Shown: positions 6,151 through 14,586 of the stretch, in pieces
How positions within the stretch are numbered: position 1 is the first letter of the stretch
How the letters are laid out: every line of letters begins with the position of its first letter
IMG/VR virus record: IMGVR_UViG_3300030102_000849
Coordinates: 2,609-22,665 of that record
From: a virus
Length of the DNA stretch: 20,057 nt
Strand: one strand, 5' to 3'
Notes under the pieces: generated by a model
What the model was told of the DNA's origin: nothing
What the model saw: the letters and a program-made list of their open reading frames with translations, nothing else
The model's database searches: none
Position numbers and translations under genes: made by a program

Positions 6151-7115
6151 TGGCACAAACAATTCAAATTAAAAGAAGCACCGGAAACTCGGCTCCAACT
6201 AGTCTGGCTAACGGTGAATTAGCTTATCTTAATCACGCTTCCGCAAAAAAACTTTATATAGGCCGTCCCGGTGGCAACGCAGGCGATATTGACATTATAG
6301 GCGGTAAAGATACGGTCGATTTAGCTGACGGTGCGCTACAAAGAAATGGCGGCACAATGACAGGTGATATTACATTTAACAGCACGCAAGCTTTTGATGG
6401 CAGAGATTTATCTGTTGACGGTGCAAAATTAGACGGTATTGAGTCTAGCGCAGATGTAACAGATGCTACGAATGTTGCGGCCGCAGGTGCATTAATGAAA
6501 ACTGGCGGCACGATGACTGGAAATCTTCAGCTTGAGGACGGTGTAAAAATTCAATTTGGTGATAATCAAGATTTTCAAATAGTTCATGGGGCGACTACTG
6601 GGAATTTTATATTTGACCAAGGTCCGGGTGATTTTAAATTAATTACTAACGGTTCTGGCATCGAGATACGTGGTGGTGGTACAACAGGCGGCTCTTCAAA
6701 TGTTAGTTTAGCAAAATTTCATTCTGATACTTCAGCGGCCTCTGGTGATCAATATTATGTTCAATTAAATCATGGAAGCAGTGGTTCGCAAAAATTGCGA
6801 ACAGCTTCTGGTGGTGTTGAAATTACTGGAAGCCTCACTGTATCTGGTGACTTAAATATTACTGGAGATGTCAATAGTACCAGTGTTACAGATTTAGATG
6901 TTACTGATAAAACTATAACAGTCGGTGTAGGGCAAACATCTGCACAAGCAGGAGCGTCAGGTCTTGAGGTTGATCGGACTGACGGAACTAATCCAAAATT
7001 TTTATACAACGGAACACAATTTGAAATCGATGACGGTGACGGTAATTTACATGGAGTTATACACGAAGGTAATTCTGCTACACAAACTTACACTATTGAT
7101 GGCGGTACATTTTAA
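6150..7115 (+). CDS. Tail fibre protein, 321 residues
   Basis: The N-terminus (MAQTIQIKRSTGNSAPTSLA, then NGELAYLN) is of the type found at the start of many fibre proteins and resembles the N-terminal domain of the Bordetella phage Mtd protein. Two GGTMTG motifs follow (residues 67-72 and 119-124), a repeat well known in phage fibres, with a FDGRDLSVDGAKLDGIES segment between them. The rest is beta-repeat sequence rich in Gly, Asp and Thr (SLTVSGDLNITGDVNSTSVT), ending YTIDGGTF. It would form a trimeric beta fibre. No chaperone domain is present at its C-terminus, unlike in the next gene. Codons are visibly richer in G and C than those of the head genes. Confidence 0.85.
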   Translation: MAQTIQIKRSTGNSAPTSLANGELAYLNHASAKKLYIGRPGGNAGDIDIIGGKDTVDLADGALQRNGGTMTGDITFNSTQAFDGRDLSVDGAKLDGIESSADVTDATNVAAAGALMKTGGTMTGNLQLEDGVKIQFGDNQDFQIVHGATTGNFIFDQGPGDFKLITNGSGIEIRGGGTTGGSSNVSLAKFHSDTSAASGDQYYVQLNHGSSGSQKLRTASGGVEITGSLTVSGDLNITGDVNSTSVTDLDVTDKTITVGVGQTSAQAGASGLEVDRTDGTNPKFLYNGTQFEIDDGDGNLHGVIHEGNSATQTYTIDGGTF

Positions 7116-7129
7116 TTAGGTAGTCCTTT

Positions 7130-10100
7130 ATGGCTCAAACAATTAAGTTAAAAAATTCTGGTACGTCATCTAATATACCCTCATCATTAGAACATGGTGA
7201 GTTAGCTATTAACTATGCTGACGGCAAAATATTTTATAAAAACTCTAGTAACAATATAGTTGAATTTGCTTTATCAAGCACTGCAACAGGCGTAAATGTT
7301 ACAGGCGTAAGTACAAATGCCGCATTAGGACTTGTGTTTCACACTGGCGGCAACACATTACAAACAGATGCCCATTCTCAATTAACCTTTAATCCATCAA
7401 CAAACATTTTAAGTGTTCCGAAAATTGGGGTGGGAACGTCAGCACCCGCGACTTTATTTAATGTATTTACTGATACAGGTCGTGATTTTAGAGTTGATCA
7501 TGGAACTGCAAATAGAACGATATTATCTACTGATCGTGGAATGATAATCAAAGCGGGTGGAGGTTATTCATTAGATTTAGATACAAATAGTTCAAGCGGA
7601 ACACTGCGGTTTTTTGCTAACGGTAGTGAGGTTGCTAAGTTTGATAGTTCTGGTAATTTTACTATAACGGGATCAAACGCTGATCTTACTCTTGGCGCAA
7701 CTGGCAATGATATTACATTCAATAGAAATGCTGATAATTATATAAATGCTCAAGCGGGAACATCTTCAAATATAATAATCAATCCTGAAAATCGTTTTGT
7801 TGTAAATACATCAGATACAGAGCGTTTACGCGTTGATAGTTCTGGTCGTTTACTCATTGGGACAACAAGCACGACTCCGGGATTCTCTACAACAAACGGA
7901 CATGCTTTTCACGTAGGAGATGCGTCACATATATCTCGTGATCAAGGTGTTGCTCTTGTTATAAATAGAGGAACGAATGATGGTGGAATAGTACAGTTCA
8001 GAAAATCAGGCACTTATGTAGGCGGTATTGAATCTCGTTCAGGTGCTGTCACTACAATGATTTTCGATCCACGTACAAATGGATCGGGAATAAGTGGTAC
8101 AACAAACGGTTTAATACCAACAAACCAATCAGGAACACCAACAAATAATCATGTTGATTTAGGTTCAAGTACTAATAAATTCAAAGACGCTCATTTCAGT
8201 GGAACAATAACTGGTGGACAAGACTTTAAAGCCACTGGCAATAACATGAAACTTCATGCGGGTGGCAATCATATTATCAACATGGATTTAAACGGTAAGT
8301 TTTATCCACAAACGCATAATGCCGTTGATCTTGGTTATAGCAGTACGTTAGCGTTCAAAGATTTGTATCTTAGCGGAAGTATCAAACATTCGGGTGACAT
8401 GACCATCGATGTTGGTGGTGGAGATATCTTGTTAAAAGACGATGGGACATGGTTTGGCTTGATAGCAAATACAAGTAGCGATTTGGTTATCAAATCCATC
8501 ATACAAGACAAGGATATAATCTTTAAAGGAAATGACGGTGGATCGAATGTCGATGCGCTTAGACTTGATATGAGCCAAGCGGGTGAAGCAGATTTCAATA
8601 GTGCCATAAAAGTAGCGGGTGGTATTGTTGCTCATCAAACAAACAGAGGTGTATTGGAATACGCATCAAATGTTTTCAAGATACGATCTTATGGTGCTAC
8701 CTCTGGAAGTGGCTCAATAACGCTTTCAACAGGTGGAGGCGGTGCAAGTGCTGATACGGTTGCTCTTACATTAGATAGCAACCAAAACGCTACATTCTCA
8801 GGTAGCGTTAGTACAGATCAAATAAACAGCGATTCTTTCAATCTACGCAATACCTCAAATGGCAATATGATCAAAGCTGTTTCGGGTGGTGCAGTAACTT
8901 TGTATCACAATGAAAACGCTGTGGTTAAAACAAATGGCAGTGGTTTAGTTGTAGAGTCTGGCATGAATTTTAACATGACAGGCAATATGATGATCGGAGC
9001 GACTACTACGCCCGCTTCAAGGCTCCACGTCCAAAATTCGACAACGGAAGAATTTATTTTTGAAACAACCAATAACAGCACTAGGTCACAATTAGAAGTT
9101 AAATCTCCAAACAGTTCTGGCAATCCTATACAGGTCAGACTAAGCAGTATGGGAGATAGTAATTATGGCTTGCTCTACACATTTACAAACCACAATTTAA
9201 GTTTTGCAACAAATAACGCGGCTCCACAAATGACTCTGGATACATCAGGGCGCTTGGGTATTGGAACTTCTCCCGCACAAAAACTTGACGTTGCAAATGG
9301 TCATATAAAACTTTCCGCAGGTTACTCCTTACAATGGGATAATTCTCACGAAAGAATAGAACAATCAGATGGTAATTTAGAATTTTTTACAAATAATAGT
9401 CAACAAATGACCATAAGTGGCTCAAATGTTGGTATTGGTACATCATCCCCTAATTCGTATTCTGGTTATAACGCACTAACAATCAATGGTTCAAGTGGAG
9501 GCTTGTTAGATTTTGAAACAAACGGCACATTTGTTGCAGAGGTTTGGGGAGATGGAACCGCGGGTTTAGGATTACAAGCAATCGGAAGTCGGTATATAAG
9601 ATTTCTCACTAATAGCACAGAGCGCGTAAGGCTTTCGCCAGATGGTAAGCTTGGAATCGGAACCTCATCGCCAGACGCACCTTTAACAATTCATAATAGC
9701 TCCGATCCAGAAATTAGAGTTGGATATAACTCATCACAAGATCACAGACTGACTTGGGATAGTTCAAAGTTATTTTTAGACGCTGATCCAGATAATGCTA
9801 ATAACAACTCAGCGTTGGGTTTTAGAGTTGACGGCAGTCAAGTCGGTTATTTTACTAATAGCGGAAATTTTGGTATCGGAGCGAGCACATCGCTTAGTTA
9901 CAAGTTCCAAGTGAGAAACGATGTTGCCGCATCAACCGATTTAGATCCCGCTTCAGTACGTCTTTACAACAACTCTGATGGTGGCGCGGCAATTTTATTT
10001 GAGAATGGCGTATCAGCAAAATCAAAAATTTCTTTTGGTGTGGAAGGAACTGGAGCAAGCACAGATGAAACTTTCATAGGCTTTAGCACTGGTGCTAATA

Positions 10101-12745
10101 CGTCAATGAGTGAAAGCGCGAGGATAACAAGTGGCGGTTCTCTTCTTGTTGCTAAAAGCGATTTTACTTTTACGACTACGGGTATTGAGTTACGAGGCGG
10201 CAATGGCGGAGCACGGTTTATTAGAAGCAACGCCGAACCTGTCATTATGAACCGAACAGGTTCAGACGGTAAAATCCAAGGACTGTATAAAGATGGAGTT
10301 GAAATAGGTAGTATTGGTGTAGACAGCGGCGACAACTTATACATTGCAGGGTCTGCGTCTAATCATGCCGGTTTGTATTTAGGTACAAATGTAGTTGCTC
10401 CTCTCAGCGCAGGAAGTTTAACTGACGATGCTGTTGATATAGGAAATTCCGATTATCGTTTTCAAGACGCTAATTTAAGTGGGACGGTAAATGCAAACAA
10501 TATAAGTGTTGCAGAGGATATTAAACACGCAGGCGATTCTGACACTTACATAAGTTTTGAAAGTAACAGCCAAGTATTTTATTCGGGCGGAACACGAAGC
10601 ATCGATCTGAATCCGGGGTCAATAGTTCTCAATGAAGGTGGTGGTGATCAAGACTTTAGAGTAGAAGGTGTAGGCAAAAGTCATTTGTTATTTACAGATG
10701 CCGCAAATGGTAGGGTTGGCATAAATATATCAAATCCTACACAGACTCTTGATGTTAACGGTGGCGCTAATGCGTCAGCAAGATTTATCACAGGAAACTC
10801 AGCGGCACAATTTAATCAATACAATAGCGGAGCAGTGTTGTGGCTTGATGGATCAGATGGCGATTTTGCGGGTGGTGATTACTTTGGATTACACGCACAA
10901 TCAGCAACCGATTTTTACATTAGTTATGCTTCAGCAAGAATAATGACCCTTACGAGTGGATCGCTTGTTGGTATTGGCGAACAAAATCCAGACTCTCAGT
11001 TACACATTAAGAAATCTGGACCGATCAATATTACAAGTGGCGCGAATCGTACAGGTGCAGTCTTAACACTAGAGCACGATGCACAGTGGGAGAACGGTTA
11101 TACAGGCGGTGACTTCTACGGTGGTATTGAATTTAAGAGTGGTGATGGTTCATCGGGTCAAGGTTTACGAGCCGCAATACGATCTGAAAATACAACTTAT
11201 TACAATGCAAGCAACTTAGTTTTACAGGTTGCTAACCATGACGACAATATTACAGATACCAAAGTAGAAATCGAAACTCACGCGATTACATTCTTTACAA
11301 ATAATACGTCTGGCACGAACCAAGAACGAGCAAAAATTACTGACGAACAATTACTTGTCGGTAAATCTGCGAGTAATATAGCTACGCAAGGTGTTGAAAT
11401 ATCAACGACAGGTCAGATTGTTGCATCACAACCGGGCGCATCCGCTTTAAAAGTCAATCGGCAAACTAATGAAGGTGCATTGATTCAATTCTATCAAGGC
11501 AACAACTTTCGGGGTGAGATTGGGATATTTGGCTCTGATCCTTATATTGGTTTACAAGATACAGGATTACGATTTGGTTATGCGGGACTAAATAACATTA
11601 TCCCATTTGACGTTAACGATGTTCAGATAAGTGACAATGCAACAAGCCTAGGGCATCAAAACGCTAGGTTCCACGATCTTAATATGGGCGGGACTGCTTA
11701 TATCGGGGAAAAAATTGCGGTGGGTACGACATCAGCAGACGGTTTGTTGCACGTTTATAAAGGAAACAGTGGGCATACTTGGAGCTTTGATGGTGGCGAT
11801 GCTTTTATTCTTGAAAACAGCGATTCAGTAAGCATTAATATTGCTACCCCCGCATCAAATAGTGGAAACATTTTATTCTCTGACGTAAACGCAAGAGGTC
11901 AAGGGCGTATTTCTTATACTCACCATGACGATGCTATGTCATTTATGACGGGGGGTATTAGCAATACGCGTCTGTTTATTAACAGTTCTGGACGTGTTGG
12001 TATAAACACAGTATCACCCACAACAAAATTAGAAGTAAAAGACACTGGATCAACTTCTCTTGGTGATGACGCTAACGTCATGCGAGTAGTAGGTGATGAT
12101 CACACTAGATTGGTTATAGAAAGCACATCGACAAGCGGACACAGAGGTTGTTTAGTACTCAAGTCAGATGGTGGTGAAGAAGTAGATATTTCCACTTTTG
12201 GCAATAACATCATGCTTTTCAATGTTAATAGACAGGAGGCTATGAGGATTGATGCTAATAAACGCCTTATTATTGGCGGGACATCATATGGAGCCTCAAA
12301 CAGTGTTGGTATTAATTCAAGCGGATCAGCATATTTTGATTCTACAGCTACAAATGTTGTAGAAGTAAACAGAACTTCAAATGGAAATGCCTTGGCGTTT
12401 CATAATAGCGGTAGTTTGGTTGGCTCAATAACTCTCGGTAATACATCTACCGCATATAACACATCTTCAGATGCTAGATTAAAAGACAATATTGAAGATG
12501 CAGACGATAGCGGTGAAAAAATAGACGCTATTCAAGTCCGTCAGTTCGATTGGAAGTCAACTGGCAAACATCAAGATTTTGGAATGGTTGCACAAGAGTT
12601 GATCCATGTAGCTCCTGATGCTGTAACTGTACCAGAAAATACAGGCGAAATGATGTCTGTAGATTACTCAAAACTAGTTCCTTTACTTATGAAGGAAATT
12701 CAACAACTACGGGCGAGAGTCCATAAACTCGAAGAGGAAAAATAA
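7130..12745 (+). CDS. Giant tail fibre with C-terminal S74 self-cleaving chaperone
   Basis: 1871 residues, 28% of the window; AGG at 7118-7120 precedes the ATG. Residues 1-46 repeat the N-terminal module of the fibre before it (SLEHGELAINYADGKIFYKN). The long middle is beta-rich Gly/Ser/Asn/Thr sequence with about eleven G-I-G-T-x-x-P type motifs and four V-D-L-G...F-D...SGT units, typical of trimeric fibres. The C-terminal part from residue 1779 has SSDARLKDNI and FDWKSTGKHQDFGMVAQELI, the signature of the intramolecular chaperone of endosialidase (peptidase S74), and ends in a coiled coil. It likely recognises the host surface. No enzymatic (glycanase) domain is recognisable by eye. Confidence 0.92.
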   Translation: MAQTIKLKNSGTSSNIPSSLEHGELAINYADGKIFYKNSSNNIVEFALSSTATGVNVTGVSTNAALGLVFHTGGNTLQTDAHSQLTFNPSTNILSVPKIGVGTSAPATLFNVFTDTGRDFRVDHGTANRTILSTDRGMIIKAGGGYSLDLDTNSSSGTLRFFANGSEVAKFDSSGNFTITGSNADLTLGATGNDITFNRNADNYINAQAGTSSNIIINPENRFVVNTSDTERLRVDSSGRLLIGTTSTTPGFSTTNGHAFHVGDASHISRDQGVALVINRGTNDGGIVQFRKSGTYVGGIESRSGAVTTMIFDPRTNGSGISGTTNGLIPTNQSGTPTNNHVDLGSSTNKFKDAHFSGTITGGQDFKATGNNMKLHAGGNHIINMDLNGKFYPQTHNAVDLGYSSTLAFKDLYLSGSIKHSGDMTIDVGGGDILLKDDGTWFGLIANTSSDLVIKSIIQDKDIIFKGNDGGSNVDALRLDMSQAGEADFNSAIKVAGGIVAHQTNRGVLEYASNVFKIRSYGATSGSGSITLSTGGGGASADTVALTLDSNQNATFSGSVSTDQINSDSFNLRNTSNGNMIKAVSGGAVTLYHNENAVVKTNGSGLVVESGMNFNMTGNMMIGATTTPASRLHVQNSTTEEFIFETTNNSTRSQLEVKSPNSSGNPIQVRLSSMGDSNYGLLYTFTNHNLSFATNNAAPQMTLDTSGRLGIGTSPAQKLDVANGHIKLSAGYSLQWDNSHERIEQSDGNLEFFTNNSQQMTISGSNVGIGTSSPNSYSGYNALTINGSSGGLLDFETNGTFVAEVWGDGTAGLGLQAIGSRYIRFLTNSTERVRLSPDGKLGIGTSSPDAPLTIHNSSDPEIRVGYNSSQDHRLTWDSSKLFLDADPDNANNNSALGFRVDGSQVGYFTNSGNFGIGASTSLSYKFQVRNDVAASTDLDPASVRLYNNSDGGAAILFENGVSAKSKISFGVEGTGASTDETFIGFSTGANTSMSESARITSGGSLLVAKSDFTFTTTGIELRGGNGGARFIRSNAEPVIMNRTGSDGKIQGLYKDGVEIGSIGVDSGDNLYIAGSASNHAGLYLGTNVVAPLSAGSLTDDAVDIGNSDYRFQDANLSGTVNANNISVAEDIKHAGDSDTYISFESNSQVFYSGGTRSIDLNPGSIVLNEGGGDQDFRVEGVGKSHLLFTDAANGRVGINISNPTQTLDVNGGANASARFITGNSAAQFNQYNSGAVLWLDGSDGDFAGGDYFGLHAQSATDFYISYASARIMTLTSGSLVGIGEQNPDSQLHIKKSGPINITSGANRTGAVLTLEHDAQWENGYTGGDFYGGIEFKSGDGSSGQGLRAAIRSENTTYYNASNLVLQVANHDDNITDTKVEIETHAITFFTNNTSGTNQERAKITDEQLLVGKSASNIATQGVEISTTGQIVASQPGASALKVNRQTNEGALIQFYQGNNFRGEIGIFGSDPYIGLQDTGLRFGYAGLNNIIPFDVNDVQISDNATSLGHQNARFHDLNMGGTAYIGEKIAVGTTSADGLLHVYKGNSGHTWSFDGGDAFILENSDSVSINIATPASNSGNILFSDVNARGQGRISYTHHDDAMSFMTGGISNTRLFINSSGRVGINTVSPTTKLEVKDTGSTSLGDDANVMRVVGDDHTRLVIESTSTSGHRGCLVLKSDGGEEVDISTFGNNIMLFNVNRQEAMRIDANKRLIIGGTSYGASNSVGINSSGSAYFDSTATNVVEVNRTSNGNALAFHNSGSLVGSITLGNTSTAYNTSSDARLKDNIEDADDSGEKIDAIQVRQFDWKSTGKHQDFGMVAQELIHVAPDAVTVPENTGEMMSVDYSKLVPLLMKEIQQLRARVHKLEEEK
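7424..12040 (+). repeat. Degenerate protein-level repeats in the giant fibre
   Basis: Motifs of the form [LVF]GI[GN]-x-x-x-P-x-x-x-L-x-[VI] occur at about residues 99, 242, 619, 709, 766, 840, 914, 1195, 1280, 1528 and 1623 (for example LGIGTSPAQKLDV and VGINTVSPTTKLEV). A second unit, V-D-[LI]-G-x(5)-F-x-D-x-x-x-[SG]-G-T, occurs near residues 341, 397, 1100 and 1502. Nucleotide identity between copies is low, so this is old divergent repetition, not recent tandem duplication. Confidence 0.75.
12467..12745 (+). other. S74 chaperone domain, predicted cleavage before Ser1780
   Basis: By analogy with the endosialidase tailspike chaperone, in which a Ser and a Lys five residues later form the self-cleavage dyad (S-D-x-R-x-K), Ser1780 and Lys1785 of this fibre are the counterparts. 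Cleavage between Ser1779 and Ser1780 would release 92 residues after the fibre has trimerised. The later conserved parts (FDWK, GMVAQEL, DYSKLVPLL) are present and the end is a charged coiled coil, so the domain looks intact. Confidence 0.8.
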
Positions 12746-12746
12746 A

Positions 12747-13082
12747 ATGGCAGTAACTTGGAAAATCGTTCAGTTAGAGCGTAATTCAAAAGCACCTAAT
12801 AAGGACGGAGTAATTGTCGCTCATTGGGAGTGCACAGATAGTGAAACAGTAGGAACTGGAGATAGCGCAGTAAACCATTATGGGCGTATGTACGGGTCAA
12901 TTTCGTGGACTCCAGATTCTACAAAAGAAGGTTATATTAAATGGTCAGACTTAACCGAAGCAGACGTTATTGGTTGGGTACAAGAATCTGAGCAAATTAA
13001 TAAAGATGAAATCGAAGCAAGTGTAGCGGCTCAAATTGCTGAGTCTAAAGCACCTGCGGTAACAATGGGAGTGCCTTGGTAA
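12747..13082 (+). CDS. Small beta-rich protein following the fibre
   Basis: 111 residues, two bases after the fibre stop; GAGG within the last fibre codons serves as ribosome site. It reads MAVTWKIVQLERN, VIVAHWECTDSETVG, YGRMYGSISWTPDSTKEGYI, KWSDLTEADVIGWVQE, and ends PAVTMGVPW. The W-I-x-Q-x-E-R, AHW-x-x-x-D-x-E and DLTE-VIGWV pattern is a family of short proteins found beside tail-fibre genes in many marine phages, function unknown. Its place suggests a fibre assembly helper or minor tail component. It overlaps the next gene by one base (TAATG). Confidence 0.8.
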   Translation: MAVTWKIVQLERNSKAPNKDGVIVAHWECTDSETVGTGDSAVNHYGRMYGSISWTPDSTKEGYIKWSDLTEADVIGWVQESEQINKDEIEASVAAQIAESKAPAVTMGVPW

Positions 13083-13387
13083 TGTCTAATCCTAGTGTAC
13101 AACTGCCCTTGTGGGCCTTGCCTTTGGTGGTATCGGTGTTTGTTGGTGCAGTCTCCTACGGAGCGGCCCAAGCTAATGCACAGGCTACCGCTAAAGAGGT
13201 TGAACGAGTTGAAAAGATAGTTGAGAAGGTTCAGGCTAGTTCATCTGAGCATGGTAAGCAGATAGCTTTGAATTCACAGGCAATCAAAACGATTGCTGAT
13301 GGATTAGCAGAGCAAGCTGAAATATCTAAAAGCACAGATGAAAAGTTAGGCAAACTTATTGAGATAATGCTAGAATCTAAAAGGTGA
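13082..13387 (+). CDS. Membrane-anchored coiled-coil protein, possible inner spanin
   Basis: 101 residues from ATG at 13082 (TAATG overlap); an in-frame TTG six bases earlier is less likely. Residues 6-29 form one hydrophobic segment (VQLPLWALPLVVSVFVGAVS), followed by a Glu/Lys/Gln-rich helix to the end with heptad-like spacing (KEVERVEKIVEKVQ, IKTIADGLAEQAEI). A membrane anchor followed by a coiled coil is the architecture of Rz-type inner spanins. The next gene, an exported product, overlaps its end by four bases and a holin lies 0.8 kb downstream, which would fit a lysis locus. Alternatively it is a hypothetical tail-associated protein. No lipoprotein partner is adjacent. Confidence 0.75.
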   Translation: MSNPSVQLPLWALPLVVSVFVGAVSYGAAQANAQATAKEVERVEKIVEKVQASSSEHGKQIALNSQAIKTIADGLAEQAEISKSTDEKLGKLIEIMLESKR

Positions 13388-13635
13388 AATTAAAACTTCT
13401 ATTTGCACTTATAATTATTGTAGAGGGGGAGCCGGAAGGAAAACGTACTACATACTGGAGAAGCTTACAGGACTGTCGGTGGTATGCACAACTGCTAAGT
13501 CAAGAAGACAGCTACTATCATCCTGTGGAAAAAGCATATTGTAAAGCGGCTTGGGTAAATCCAGATGAAGTGGAAATAAATAGTTTAAAAATAAAACCAA
13601 AACCAATAGCAGAAGAAAACGAAAACAATAATTAG
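13384..13635 (+). CDS. Small exported protein, GTG start
   Basis: 83 residues; the start is a GTG in a GTGA overlap with the previous stop, chosen because no ATG follows in this frame and the first residues form a short signal-like hydrophobic stretch (MKLKLLFALIIIVEG). The rest reads RTTYWRSLQDCRWYAQLLSQ, YYHPVEKAYCKAAWVNPDEV and an acidic/Asn tail. Two cysteines 31 residues apart could form a disulfide after export. The DCR-YA-LS...YC-A-WVNPD pattern is familiar from many marine phage proteins of this size near fibre and lysis genes; its function is not known. There is no lipobox, so it is not a classic outer spanin. Confidence 0.75.
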   Translation: MKLKLLFALIIIVEGEPEGKRTTYWRSLQDCRWYAQLLSQEDSYYHPVEKAYCKAAWVNPDEVEINSLKIKPKPIAEENENNN

Positions 13636-13644
13636 GTAATTATA

Positions 13645-14211
13645 ATGACTACAATTTTAATTAAATCAAAAACTACTTCAGGAGCACCTGCTGAATCAGA
13701 CTTAACAGTAGGCAATAACTCTAGTACTTTTGGTTCTGAAATAGCAGTAAACACAGCAGATCAAAAGATATATACTAAAAATGTATCTGGTAGTGTTGTT
13801 GAGTTATCTCCTGCTTTACATGCTTATCCTGTAGGTTCTATTTATATTAGCACTTCAGCTACTAATCCTTCAGGAATTTTTGGAGGAACTTGGGAAGCAT
13901 TTAGTGCCGGAAGAGTATTAGTGGGACACAGCGGATCAGACGGTGATTTCAATGCGGCAAGTGCTACAGAAGGTGGAGCAAAAACAGTAACAGCCAGTAT
14001 TACAGTTCCTAGAGATGGTTGGGGAAATGAACAAACTGGAAATAAACTTACTGAGCCTACTCCGGCAGGTAGATTAATTACTGGAGATGGAACTTCAGAT
14101 AACCAAGATTTTAATAATTTAGCAACAGCATCAGGAGATAGAACTTTTACAGATGATATTTCTACTTTGCAACCTTACATTGCTGTTTATATGTTTAAAA
14201 GGACCGCGTAA
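13645..14211 (+). CDS. Short fibre protein with T4 gp10-C-like end
   Basis: 188 residues. The N-terminus (residues 1-54) has the same adaptor type as the two fibres upstream: SEIAVNTADQKIYTKNVSGS against GELAINYADGKIFYKNSSNN in the giant fibre. The remainder is a beta-domain starting YPVGSIYISTSATNPSGIFG, with GTWEAFSAGRVLVGH, and finishing LQPYIAVYMFKRTA. The PVGSIY...GTW...GRV-VG...LQPYI-VYMWKR frame is the C-terminal domain of T4 gp10/collar-type proteins. It probably trimerises as a short side fibre or a tip. The gene has a weak AT-rich upstream region; AGG at 13634-13636 is the likely ribosome site. Confidence 0.88.
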   Translation: MTTILIKSKTTSGAPAESDLTVGNNSSTFGSEIAVNTADQKIYTKNVSGSVVELSPALHAYPVGSIYISTSATNPSGIFGGTWEAFSAGRVLVGHSGSDGDFNAASATEGGAKTVTASITVPRDGWGNEQTGNKLTEPTPAGRLITGDGTSDNQDFNNLATASGDRTFTDDISTLQPYIAVYMFKRTA

Positions 14212-14586
14212 ATGTCACTCTTGCTAAATACATTGGTTGAGCCAGTAACAGGATTATTAGATAAGTTTATTCCTGACGCAGATAAGAAAGCTAAGTTAGC
14301 TCACGAGATAGCTACGCTTTCCGAAAAACAACATCAGGAAATAATGCTTCAACAAATAGAACTTGCTAAAATAGAAGCACAAGGCAGTATGTTACAGCGA
14401 ACTTGGCGGCCTATGATTGGTCATTGCTGTTGGATTGGCTTGATGTATAATGTAATTATAAGCCCATTTTTAGGCATTTGGTTACCCGTACCGGAGATAC
14501 AGAGCGACTTGCTTTATCCCGTTTTACTTGGTATGCTAGGCATGTCTGGAATTAGAGGGGTCGAAAGAGTTAAGGGGAAAGCATGA
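14212..14586 (+). CDS. Holin, GTA three-helix type
   Basis: 124 residues starting directly after the previous stop. The N-half is an amphipathic helix (PVTGLLDKFIPDADKKAKLA, then HEIATLSEKQHQEIMLQQIE), then WRPMIGHCCWIGLMYNVIIS, and a second hydrophobic stretch LLYPVLLGMLGMSGIRGVER. The PVTGLLDK-I-D-DKKA-LA, WRP-IGW and GIRGVEK pattern matches the three-transmembrane holin family first named from gene-transfer agents of alphaproteobacteria. The protein would permeabilise the inner membrane at lysis. It overlaps the tail-tube gene by four bases (ATGA), so holin level is tied to late structural expression. No endolysin is next to it. Confidence 0.85.
   Translation: MSLLLNTLVEPVTGLLDKFIPDADKKAKLAHEIATLSEKQHQEIMLQQIELAKIEAQGSMLQRTWRPMIGHCCWIGLMYNVIISPFLGIWLPVPEIQSDLLYPVLLGMLGMSGIRGVERVKGKA

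Noticed and set aside
9964-10344. A 126-codon open frame on the minus strand inside the giant fibre
   Set aside because: It mirrors a plus-strand gene with clear fibre motifs, its product is low-complexity Pro/Ser/Leu, and no other gene here is on the minus strand. The other minus-strand frames were dropped for the same reason.
7130-12745. Diversity-generating retroelement target in the fibre genes
   Set aside because: The N-terminal Mtd resemblance prompted a look, but no reverse transcriptase, no template-repeat-like copy and no C-type-lectin-like C-terminus is visible; the fibre ends in an S74 chaperone.
13384-13635. Outer-spanin lipoprotein call for the 83-residue exported protein
   Set aside because: No cysteine follows the hydrophobic N-terminus, so there is no lipobox; the first cysteine is at about residue 31.
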